NCBI GenBank assembly: GCA_028287525.1
Contig: JAQBPM010000267.1
Location: 1 to 43,247, forward strand
DNA: 43,247 nucleotides
From: Vulcanimicrobiota bacterium
GTDB taxonomy: Bacteria > Vulcanimicrobiota > Vulcanimicrobiia > Vulcanimicrobiales > Vulcanimicrobiaceae
Direction: 5' to 3'
The translations under genes and the position numbers were made by a program. Below, piece after piece: positions 35,503-43,247 of the stretch; within the stretch, counting starts at the first letter, position 1, and every line of letters starts with the position of its first letter. The notes under the pieces were generated by a model. The model was not told the origin of the DNA. It did not search any database and saw only the letters and a list, made by a program, of their open reading frames with translations.

Positions 35503-35982
35503 ATGGACGCCGCTTCCGCAACCAGAGTCGTCGGCAACTGTGACGTCGCGACGTGCGTCTCGCGCGCAGTGCTTACTCATCTCGCAAGCAAGTGGGGTTC
35601 GCTCGTTCTGCGAGCGCTCAGCCGCGGTGAGCGGCGCTATTCCGAGATCCGCTGGGCGATCGAGGGCATCTCGGAGAAGATGCTGGCGCAGACCCTCCGG
35701 GACCTCGAGCGTGACGGTCTCATCTTACGTACGAGCTTTCCGGTCCTTCCGCCGCACGTCGTCTACAGTCTCACGCCGCTTGGCGAGGAGTGCGCCGCTC
35801 ACGTCGCCACCCTGCTTCGCTGGATCGAGACGCACGTCACCGACCTGAAGAAAGCGCGGCGCACATATGACGCCGTCCGCGCGGCGAGAGAGTCCCCGCC
35901 TAAGCCGGCGAGAGGCGTCGCTCCTCGCGTACCTTACGTCGAGGTGCGTACTTCTCAACCGAGGGTTCAAAGCGTAGAGTGA
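35503..35982 (+). CDS. HxlR-family transcriptional regulator
   Basis: CVSRAVLTHLASKWGSLVLRALSRGERRYSEIRWAIEGISEKMLAQTLRDLERDGLILRTSFPVLPPHVVYSLTPLGE. Confidence 0.9.
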   Translation: MDAASATRVVGNCDVATCVSRAVLTHLASKWGSLVLRALSRGERRYSEIRWAIEGISEKMLAQTLRDLERDGLILRTSFPVLPPHVVYSLTPLGEECAAHVATLLRWIETHVTDLKKARRTYDAVRAARESPPKPARGVAPRVPYVEVRTSQPRVQSVE

Positions 35983-36019
35983 GACCGTTCGCGCCGGCGT
36001 TCAGCCTTCGGAGAGAAAC

Positions 36020-36421
36020 ATGGCCCAGACAATCGAGAAAACACATAAGGCGCTTGTCCTCGAAGCGTTCGACGTCTTGTTCAACAAGCGCGACTACGCG
36101 GCGGCCGAGCGGTACTGGTCGCCAAACTACATTCAGCACAGCGCTCACATCGAGCCCGGCCGCGAAGGCCTGTTCAACTTGATCAAGAGCAGCCCGCCGA
36201 CGTTGAAATACGAATCGGACATGATCGTGGCGGACGGAGATCTCGTGATCGTCCATGGGCGGTTCTCCGGACACGGCCAGCCGGCGAACTGGATCGCCGC
36301 TGACGTCGTTCGCATCGAGGACGGACGGCTTGCCGAGCACTGGGACGTCATCGAGGACGAAGCCACGGCGCAGCAATCCAAGAGCGGCAAACCCATGTTC
36401 GGGAACGCGTTTCCTGAATAA
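36020..36421 (+). CDS. SnoaL-like / NTF2-fold protein
   Basis: EAFDVLFNKRDYAAAERYWSPNYIQHSAHIEPGREGLFNLI...GRFSGHGQPANWIAADVVRIEDGRLAEHWDVIEDEA. Confidence 0.85.
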   Translation: MAQTIEKTHKALVLEAFDVLFNKRDYAAAERYWSPNYIQHSAHIEPGREGLFNLIKSSPPTLKYESDMIVADGDLVIVHGRFSGHGQPANWIAADVVRIEDGRLAEHWDVIEDEATAQQSKSGKPMFGNAFPE

Positions 36422-36515
36422 GCGGCCCGGCGAAATCTGACCTCGCCGCGAATCTTTCGGCCTATCCGATTCGTCATCGCATCGCAATGCTATCCCTTAC
36501 GAAGGCGAGACGAAC

Positions 36516-37211
36516 GTGATCAAGCTATCCTGGGCCGTTCCGGCGCTCATCCTGGCCCTGGCCGCCGGCGCTTCGGCGGCCGATCCCCAGAGCCAGAAAT
36601 ATCCTCCCCTTGACCAATACATGATGCCGCACGCCGCGGAGATGTCGCTGGCCAGGAGCGCCGCGCCGGAGAGCATCACAAGCCACGCGACCGTCAAAGT
36701 GTTGGGGTCGTCCGGCTACACGGTGGCGGTGAACGGCGACAACGGCTTCACTTGCATGGTGATGCGCGGGTGGGCCGCGCCGACCTACACGCCCGCGCAG
36801 CTCCGCGGCATCGTCTACGACGCCAAGGTCCGCGCACCGATCTGCTTCGACCCAATCGCTTCCCGCACCGTGATGCCGTACTACGAACTCCGCAGCCAGC
36901 TCGGCCTGCAAGGTCAGTCGCCGGATCAGATTGCGAAGGGCGTACAGTCCGCTTACGATACCGGACGACTGCCGAAGCGTGAGGCGGTCAGCTTCGCGTA
37001 CATGTGGTCCGCCGAACAATACCTCGGCCCGGGTGCCGGCCACTGGCATCCCCATCTCATGATCTTCGCCCCGTACTACGACAACGCGAAGCTGGGCGGG
37101 AACGCTTTCGGCGGTCCGCTGCCGGGCCTCTCGGACGATGCCGGAACGCCGTTCGCCGTCGTCGTCGTGCCCCTCGACCACGAGCTCTTCATCAAGATGT
37201 CGCAACGGTAA
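36516..37211 (+). CDS. Secreted hypothetical protein
   Basis: Signal peptide MIKLSWAVPALILALAAGASAADP; coherent 231-aa ORF with His-rich GHWHPHLMIFAPYY. Confidence 0.65.
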   Translation: MIKLSWAVPALILALAAGASAADPQSQKYPPLDQYMMPHAAEMSLARSAAPESITSHATVKVLGSSGYTVAVNGDNGFTCMVMRGWAAPTYTPAQLRGIVYDAKVRAPICFDPIASRTVMPYYELRSQLGLQGQSPDQIAKGVQSAYDTGRLPKREAVSFAYMWSAEQYLGPGAGHWHPHLMIFAPYYDNAKLGGNAFGGPLPGLSDDAGTPFAVVVVPLDHELFIKMSQR

Positions 37212-37439
37212 CCGGGGATTACGCGGAGCCGCTCGGCGAACGCTTGAGGCCGCGCGATCGGCTCCGCGTAGGACGCCTTACTTGGCCGCAATCGCTCCGG
37301 GCTGTCCATGCAGACCGATGCTCGACGAGTCCTAGTTTGAAGTTCACGCCGGCAAGGTGCCACTGCTCGCCGGCGTATCGACGCGCTTCCGCCAACGCTC
37401 AACGTTATTGCCAAGATGAAACCGCACGTCGGACCTCCG

Positions 37440-37869
37440 ACGAAGCCGGCAATCTGCAAGAGGGCGCCAAAGCTGAAGCTTGCCGCGAACGGTTCGCCGC
37501 GCTGGAGCATCACGGCCAGAGGTTAGCGCGCCTGAGCTGGTGGAAATACCGATCGACGCACGTTGCCCGCGGGGAAGCCGCGTACGACGGCGACGCGATC
37601 CTCGATTGCCCTCGGAACATCGTACGAGACCAAGCGCACTGGGCGCTCTTCTTTCTCGGACCGGGATCGAACCGCTTCGGCTGATCTACGAAGTCCGGCA
37701 GCCGCAAGCGGCCGTGGACGCGGTGGCGGAGCTCATCGGAGTCGCGCCTGCTCCGCGAATCGACTGGGCGAAACTCGACCTAGCGATACAGCGCGACGCG
37801 ACCACCGAGGTTTGGCGTGCTCGGGTCATCCGCGAGCGCGGTGACCCGAACTCCGTCGACAAGGTGTGA
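37440..37869 (+). pseudogene. Decayed Stf0-like sulfotransferase remnant
   Basis: Frame 1 ...ALEHHGQRLARLSWWKYRSTHVARGEAAYDGDAI...VRDQAHWALFFLG; then another frame ...GIEPLRLIYEVRQPQAAVDAVAELIGVAPAPRIDWAKLDLAIQRDATTEVWRARVIRE; pattern resembles Stf0 C-terminal half with a frameshift near 37650. Confidence 0.45.
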
Positions 37870-37999
37870 GCCCTGGTTGCGGTCGCGACATCTTGCGGTG
37901 ATCGCGGTGCAGAACCAACCCGCTAGAATCAATCCGGTCGTGAGTGACCAGGCGACCACGCAATACGTCCCGCGGCAAAAATTCAGTGCGGCCGGCAAG

Positions 38000-38021
38000 A
38001 AAAAACCCCGCCGTAGCGGGG
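38000..38021 (-). terminator. Intrinsic terminator downstream of tRNA-Glu
   Basis: Minus strand CCCCGC-TACG-GCGGGG followed by TTTTTT. Confidence 0.85.
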
Positions 38022-38028
38022 TCTTCAC

Positions 38029-38103
38029 TGGTAGCGCCAACGGGAGTTGAACCCGTCTCTCCGCCTTGAAAGGGCGGCGTCCTAACCGATAGACTATGGC
38101 GCC
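38029..38103 (-). tRNA. tRNA-Glu (TTC), CCA encoded
   Basis: Minus strand GGCGCCATAGTCTATCGGTTAGGACGCCGCCCTTTCAAGGCGGAGAGACGGGTTCAACTCCCGTTGGCGCTACCA; anticodon loop CTTTCAA. Confidence 0.93.
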
Positions 38104-38155
38104 GGGACCGGGCGAAATTGCCCGTTCGGCGGCGCCGCACCTGCGTCGGCGGGTG

Positions 38156-39403
38156 CTAGAACGCGCCTAGCCCGTTCGGCGAACCGAGCGTCGTGTCGCC
38201 GGCCGGGACGCCGCTCACTTGGTGCAGCTTGGCCGAGTTGGCGTAGAGGCTCGCTGCGCCGATTTGACCGGAGCCGAAGTCACGCGCCGCGGCATACAGG
38301 CCCGCGATGAACGGCGCGCCGGCGCTCGTGCCGCCGAGCACGATCCAGCCGCCCGATTGGGTGTCGTACACGGCGAGTCCAGTCACCGCATCGGCCACGA
38401 AGGAGACGTCCGAGACGCCCCGACTGCCGCACGCGGCAGTCTGCCACTGCGGCCGCGCCACGTACGCGCTGCACCCGGTTCCGGTGCTGTTCATAGCGGT
38501 CTCCGACCAGCCGCGCGCGTTCCACGCCGTCTTGAGGGTCGTTCCGCCGACCGCGATGACGTTCGCGGACGACGCCGGGAATTCGACGCCGGCTTGATCG
38601 CCGATGCTTGCGGTCACCGCGATCCCAGGGTGCGCGTAGTATGCATCCAGCGTCGCGGCATCCGCCGTCTCGGGAGCACCATAGCTGTTGCTGATCGCGG
38701 CCGGGTGCGTCGCGGCGATCGCGTTGACGGCTTGCGCGAGCGCGCTCATGTCGTTGCTTGCCGCTTCGACGAGCGTGATGCGGCACGTGGGGCACGCTGA
38801 GGATGCCATGGCGAGATCGAGCGAGATCTCCATCGACCATCCTTTGTCGGCCTGCGGATATCCGCCACGCTGCAAGCTGCCGTTCAACTTCGAGAAGCAG
38901 CCGTTCGCGGTCGTGCACGGCGGCAGGCCAAACTGCGAGCGGTAGACGGCGAGATCCGACTCAGCCGATGGATCGTCAAATGCGTCGACGATCGCAATCG
39001 TCGGTCCGTTCGCGGCGGCCGACGTCGAGGGAGCGCTCAGCCCGTATGCCGACCACAACTGCTTCGGCGTGTATCCTTTCACCGAAGCCGGATGAGGGTT
39101 CGGGTTTGCGCCGGCGCTCGTATTTTGCACCGTATGACACCGCAGCAGCCCCGAACACACGGGAGAAAGCACGAGGTTGACAACCGCGCCGACCAAGCCG
39201 AACAAACCGCCCAGCAAACCCGGGGTCGGAGTAGGCGAAGGCGTTGGGGTCGGCGAGTCACCGGGGAGCGCGCGCGAAATGTTGTCGGCGATGCGTCCGT
39301 GATCGCCGGCCGGAATGACCGATCCGCCGCCGGATGCACAGGCGGCGAGCAGTGCGAGCGCGAGAAGTCCCGCCAGCATGCGGGTGCGAGAAGGTGCTTG
39401 CAT
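38156..39403 (-). CDS. S53-family (sedolisin-like) serine peptidase lipoprotein lacking an obvious prodomain
   Basis: Lipobox LLAAC; GPTIAIVDAFDDPSAESDLAVYRSQFGLPPC; WSMEISLDLAM (E..D); GGTSAGAPFIAGL (Ser). Confidence 0.8.
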   Translation of the reverse strand: MQAPSRTRMLAGLLALALLAACASGGGSVIPAGDHGRIADNISRALPGDSPTPTPSPTPTPGLLGGLFGLVGAVVNLVLSPVCSGLLRCHTVQNTSAGANPNPHPASVKGYTPKQLWSAYGLSAPSTSAAANGPTIAIVDAFDDPSAESDLAVYRSQFGLPPCTTANGCFSKLNGSLQRGGYPQADKGWSMEISLDLAMASSACPTCRITLVEAASNDMSALAQAVNAIAATHPAAISNSYGAPETADAATLDAYYAHPGIAVTASIGDQAGVEFPASSANVIAVGGTTLKTAWNARGWSETAMNSTGTGCSAYVARPQWQTAACGSRGVSDVSFVADAVTGLAVYDTQSGGWIVLGGTSAGAPFIAGLYAAARDFGSGQIGAASLYANSAKLHQVSGVPAGDTTLGSPNGLGAF

Positions 39404-39414
39404 GTCGTTCGCCT

Positions 39415-40383
39415 TTATCCGCGGTTGGTGACGACGTCGATCATTGCATCGACGACGATAGGATCGAATTGGGTGCCGCGCGCGGCCTCGAGCCGTTCGA
39501 GGGCGACCGACGGAGAGAACGGCGGCCGATACGGACGCCGGCCGATCATCGCGTTGAACGCGTCGGCCACCGCGACGATGCGCGCCGCGGTCGGTATCGC
39601 GCCTCCGGCGGTGCCGTCGGGGTAGCCGTATCCATCGAAGCGCTCGTGATGGCTGCGCACGATCGGCGTCAAGTGCGCGACCAGCGCGACCTCGGAGACG
39701 ATCACCGCACCGGCCGCCGCGTGCCCGCGCATGATCGCCATCTCGTCGATATCGAGTGAGCGGGGCGCGTTCAAGATCGCGAGCGGCGTCTTGATCTTGC
39801 CAATGTCGTGGACGAGCCCGCTGCGTGCAACGTGGACGGCATCGTGGCGCGCGAGCGCCAAACGCTTCGCCAGCCGGGCGCACCACGCCGAGACGGCACG
39901 CGAGTGCTCCGCGGTCAGGGCGTCCACCTGATCGAGGCGCGTCATGAGGTCGTCCAGCGCGACGTCGATCTCGTCGATCGCCTCGTGCCGCGCCGCATCG
40001 CGAACGAGCCGCGGGCGGGTGGCGAGCCGCTCTACCTCGGCACGCACGACGTCGACCTCGGCAGCCGAGAGTCCCACACCCGGCGTGCGGTCCAGGTTGG
40101 CGGCCACCACGCCGGCGGCGGCGCCGACGATCGCAGGTACCGGGACGACGCCTGCATACCGCTCGCACGACGCGTCCACCCAGGAGAGAAGCCGCGTCCA
40201 GTCTGCCGCGCCGACCGAGGCGGCAAAGCGCTCGACGAAGCGCATGGCGAGGATCTCAGCCGCGACGGTCCGATGTGCCGGCGCGATACCCTCGAGCGCG
40301 GCCGTGGCAAATTCCCGAGTACGCTCGCGAAGCGCATCGGCCAGTCGTTCGTCTCCCCGCCGTACGGCGTTGCCGAGAAACAT
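39415..40383 (-). CDS. HD-GYP domain protein (putative c-di-GMP phosphodiesterase)
   Basis: GLVHDIGKIKTPLAILNAPRSLDIDEMAIMRGHAAAG...RSHHERFDGYGYPDGTAGGAIPTAARIVAVADAFNAMIGRRPYRPP; start at 40383 preceded by GGAGG. Confidence 0.9.
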   Translation of the reverse strand: MFLGNAVRRGDERLADALRERTREFATAALEGIAPAHRTVAAEILAMRFVERFAASVGAADWTRLLSWVDASCERYAGVVPVPAIVGAAAGVVAANLDRTPGVGLSAAEVDVVRAEVERLATRPRLVRDAARHEAIDEIDVALDDLMTRLDQVDALTAEHSRAVSAWCARLAKRLALARHDAVHVARSGLVHDIGKIKTPLAILNAPRSLDIDEMAIMRGHAAAGAVIVSEVALVAHLTPIVRSHHERFDGYGYPDGTAGGAIPTAARIVAVADAFNAMIGRRPYRPPFSPSVALERLEAARGTQFDPIVVDAMIDVVTNRG

Positions 40384-40546
40384 CGGGACCTCCAAACCAG
40401 CGAACGGGCGCTCTTACGGTCTCCCGGCCTACCGTGCCCAAAATCACAATACCGCCCCTTGCTTCCTCAGCACACTACCCCCAATTGGGTATCAATGCGA
40501 AGAGGGCAACCCTTCTCTTCCTGCGGCGCTTTCCAAGCTCGCTTGG

Positions 40547-43141
40547 TTAACGAAGACTTGACCGAGCAGGCCGTCGTCGTTCGTCGATCAGGCCCTCGCG
40601 CAGAGCAAACGCCACGGCCTGACGGCGGCCGCTGCAGCCCAGTTTTTTGCAGATGGAACGGACGTGGACGTCGATCGTCTGTGGGCTCCTGCCGAGGTCG
40701 GCCGCGATCTCCTTGCTCGTCGAGCCGGCGGCGATCATTCCCAACACCGCCTTTTCCGTGTCGCTGAGGAGCCCGCTGCGCGCCCGGTCGGTGAGCGGTA
40801 ACGGAAGCGCGCCGAGAAAACGCCCGACGCCGCCGAGGTCGTAGCGTTCCAGAGCCTCCAGGGCTTCAGCCAGCGACGGCTCTCCGTGCCAGCCGCTCGT
40901 CCAGCGCGCGTAGAGACCGCGCACGGCATCGACCAGAGCGGTAAAACGCGGCCCGGCTTTTCGCGTGAGGTTCCGCAAGTCGGCGATCGCGCTCCGTGCC
41001 CGCCCGTCGTGCGCCAAGAGGATCTCCGCGATCGCGAGGTATGCGCGGCTGCGCAGCGCGAGCCGGTCGTTGGGATCGATTCGCCTCACGAGGTCACGGC
41101 TGCGCCGGATCGCTCCGGCGCTCTCGGAGCGTCTCCCCGACGCTGCGGCGTAGACCGCGATCTCGGCCCAGCGATAGGCCTTCCGGTCGTCGTCGAAGAG
41201 TTTGTCCGCGCTCGGCGCAAGCAGTTCGTAAGCGTGGTCGAAGCGGCCGTCCCACGCTGCGCGCAGCGCCTGCGCCGGCAGGAGCGATTCGCTGGTCATC
41301 GGGGTGAGGAAAATCTGCAGCCGCCGCAACTCGTCGTCCAGCCGTTCGATCGCAGCGACGTCGCCGGCGTCGACTTCGAGCGCATACGCGTTCATCGTCG
41401 CATAGACGCGCAGCGCCGGACTCCCCGCCTTTCGCCCGGCCTCATCGAGCTTCGCGAGCGCGTGCCGTCCCGCCGGCACGTCGTCGTCAGCGAGGATGGC
41501 GACGTTGAACAGCACGCTGCACGCGCGTGCGGCGACGTCGTATTCGTACGCGGCGTCGGCAGCCTCAAGCGCGCGGGTCGCAAGATCGCGCGCCGACGAG
41601 TAATCCAAGGAGCTCAGCGCAACGTACGAGGTCTGATGCAGGATGCGGCTGCGCAGGCCCGCGTCACGCACCCGATCCAGCCGCGTCAGCGCGCGCGCAG
41701 CGGCGGCCTGCGCGTCGTCCGTGCGGTGCCGGCTGACGTATGCGGTGCCCAAAAGTGCCCACAGCGCCGCCGTATCGCCCTCGTCGTCGGCGCGCGACGC
41801 CTCTCCTTCGAGCAACTCGATGACGTCCGCGCGATCGCGCCGCACGAGATCGAGCCCGTAGCGCAGCACGATCTGCCTGCGAACCTCGCCTTCGGCAGCG
41901 TCGATCGCCATGCGGAACCACGCTTCGGCGACGTCGAACCGCTCGTCGAGCGACGCCAGCGCAGCCTTCATCCCAAGCGCAATCGGATGGTGAGCAATCT
42001 CATCGTCCGGCACCGCCGCGAGGGCTTCACGCACCGGCGCCACCTCGCCGAGATCGAGTGCCCGAAATCCGCGCGCGTCGAGGGACCGCGCGATCGCGAT
42101 CGGATCTCCGGTTCGTAAACGAATCGCGATCGCATCGCTCCAGCGTCCGGCGCTCTCGAGGACGTCGGCGGCTCGTTCGAAGAGCGCGGTCGACCGAGGT
42201 GACCGTTCCTGCGCGATTCGAGCGATGAGCCGGTCCCGGTACGGCTCGAAGTAGGCGTACCCCGTCGCGCCGACTGCATACGCGAAGCCCAGCTGCAGCA
42301 GCTCGCGCACCGTCGCGGCCGGATCGACGGCGAGCTGCGCCAACGTTGCCGCGTCGAAACGGCCGAGCAGCGCGGTGGAAAAGAGCGCGTCCTGCGACGG
42401 CTGGTCGCGCGCCGCGAGCGCCGCTTCGACGAGGCCGTCGTACAGAGTATCCGGCGTGAGCGATTCGTCGAACCGCCCTCCGGTCAGCGCGAAGGCAAGA
42501 CCGAGCGGCCATCCCCCGGTCGCTCGATGCAGCCGGACGAGGGCAGCGTCGTTCATGTGGACTCCGGCAGCCTCAACCGCGGTCCGCAACTCAACGACGT
42601 CGACGCGCAGGTCCTCGCCGTCGATCGGGAGTTCCGTGACGCCGGTGGCGAGCCAGCCGGCGACCGGGAACGAACTGGCGTCCGAACCGATCAGCACCCA
42701 CCGCAGGCGCGGCGTCGTCGCCTCGATCAGGTCGCGCACCAGCGCGACCGCTTCCGGCGCATCGTTGAGCGCCTGCACGTTGTCGAGCACGACCGTCGTC
42801 GTGACCGCGGCGAGATGCTCGCACGCCCATGCGACGGCGGGAGCACGCTCCTCGCCCGAAGCGAGCCGCTGCGCGGCGATGGCGACGGAAGAACGCATCG
42901 CCGGTGCGAGATCTCCGAACGCTGCCGCCAGCGCGTGAAGGAGCGCCGCCGGATGTACTTGGTTCCCGGCGAGATCGATCCACACCGACCCGATCGCGCG
43001 CGCGGTGAGATACTCGCGCACCGCGGTGCTCTTCCCGCTTCCGTCGCTCGCAACGACAAGCGCTAGCGATGCCCGTAACGCGCCGTCGAGGCGTGCGAAC
43101 AGCCGGTCGCGTGGGAAGACGAACGCGGAAGAAGCGATCAC
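40547..43141 (-). CDS. LuxR-family regulator with N-terminal ATPase (MalT/LAL-type)
   Basis: P-loop ASDGSGKSTAVREYL; C-terminal LLSDTEKAVLGMIAAGSTSKEIAADLGRSPQTIDVHVRSICKKLGCSGRRQAVAFALREGLI. Confidence 0.9.
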   Translation of the reverse strand: MIASSAFVFPRDRLFARLDGALRASLALVVASDGSGKSTAVREYLTARAIGSVWIDLAGNQVHPAALLHALAAAFGDLAPAMRSSVAIAAQRLASGEERAPAVAWACEHLAAVTTTVVLDNVQALNDAPEAVALVRDLIEATTPRLRWVLIGSDASSFPVAGWLATGVTELPIDGEDLRVDVVELRTAVEAAGVHMNDAALVRLHRATGGWPLGLAFALTGGRFDESLTPDTLYDGLVEAALAARDQPSQDALFSTALLGRFDAATLAQLAVDPAATVRELLQLGFAYAVGATGYAYFEPYRDRLIARIAQERSPRSTALFERAADVLESAGRWSDAIAIRLRTGDPIAIARSLDARGFRALDLGEVAPVREALAAVPDDEIAHHPIALGMKAALASLDERFDVAEAWFRMAIDAAEGEVRRQIVLRYGLDLVRRDRADVIELLEGEASRADDEGDTAALWALLGTAYVSRHRTDDAQAAAARALTRLDRVRDAGLRSRILHQTSYVALSSLDYSSARDLATRALEAADAAYEYDVAARACSVLFNVAILADDDVPAGRHALAKLDEAGRKAGSPALRVYATMNAYALEVDAGDVAAIERLDDELRRLQIFLTPMTSESLLPAQALRAAWDGRFDHAYELLAPSADKLFDDDRKAYRWAEIAVYAAASGRRSESAGAIRRSRDLVRRIDPNDRLALRSRAYLAIAEILLAHDGRARSAIADLRNLTRKAGPRFTALVDAVRGLYARWTSGWHGEPSLAEALEALERYDLGGVGRFLGALPLPLTDRARSGLLSDTEKAVLGMIAAGSTSKEIAADLGRSPQTIDVHVRSICKKLGCSGRRQAVAFALREGLIDERRRPARSSLR

Positions 43142-43158
43142 ATCTCTGCGGGAAAGCG

Positions 43159-43230
43159 TGGGCCCGGCTGGATTCGAACCAGCGCGCTACCAGTTATGAG
43201 CCGGCTGCTCTACCGCTGAGCTACGGGCCC
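43159..43230 (-). tRNA. tRNA with CAT anticodon (Met, or Ile2 if lysidine-modified); CCA not encoded
   Basis: Minus strand GGGCCCGTAGCTCAGCGGTAGAGCAGCCGGCTCATAACTGGTAGCGCGCTGGTTCGAATCCAGCCGGGCCCA; anticodon loop CTCATAA. Confidence 0.92.
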
Positions 43231-43247
43231 GTAGCGCCTATCCCTTC

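Noticed and set aside
35900-36487. 195-aa minus-strand ORF
   Set aside because: Antisense to the SnoaL-like gene, which has a clear family pattern.
1-43247. CRISPR array or intact insertion sequence
   Set aside because: No regularly spaced repeats seen; the only transposon-related sequence is the truncated TnpB, with no complete element ends.

Overview
High-GC bacterial chromosomal window dominated by a large exopolysaccharide (EPS) / surface-glycan locus. On the + strand (about 6.8-25.6 kb) lies a tightly coupled operon: Wza-like export protein, initiating sugar phosphotransferase, UDP-glucose/GDP-mannose dehydrogenase, Wzz-like chain-length protein, a BY-kinase-like ATPase with a degenerate P-loop, a UDP-glucuronate decarboxylase-like epimerase, a Wzy-like ligase/polymerase, a Wzx-like flippase fused to an extracytoplasmic glycoside-hydrolase-like domain, several GT2/GT4 glycosyltransferases, and a COG5610-like HAD protein. 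It converges with a minus-strand block: three tandem secreted lipoproteins homologous to the flippase's C-terminal domain, then three GT4 enzymes. The most interesting signal is this family of (pseudo)glycosidases, present once fused to the flippase and three times as lipoproteins. The lipoprotein genes look like repeated promoter-gene-terminator cassettes with a conserved upstream block and, in two copies, a conserved two-hairpin 5' leader. Flanks hold LuxR-type regulators, an HD-GYP protein, an S53 peptidase, a HxlR regulator, a tautomerase, a SnoaL-like protein, two tRNAs, and decayed genes (TnpB remnant, alpha/beta-hydrolase remnant, NHL-repeat remnant, Stf0-like sulfotransferase remnant). 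All calls come from reading the sequence and supplied translations; no searches were run.
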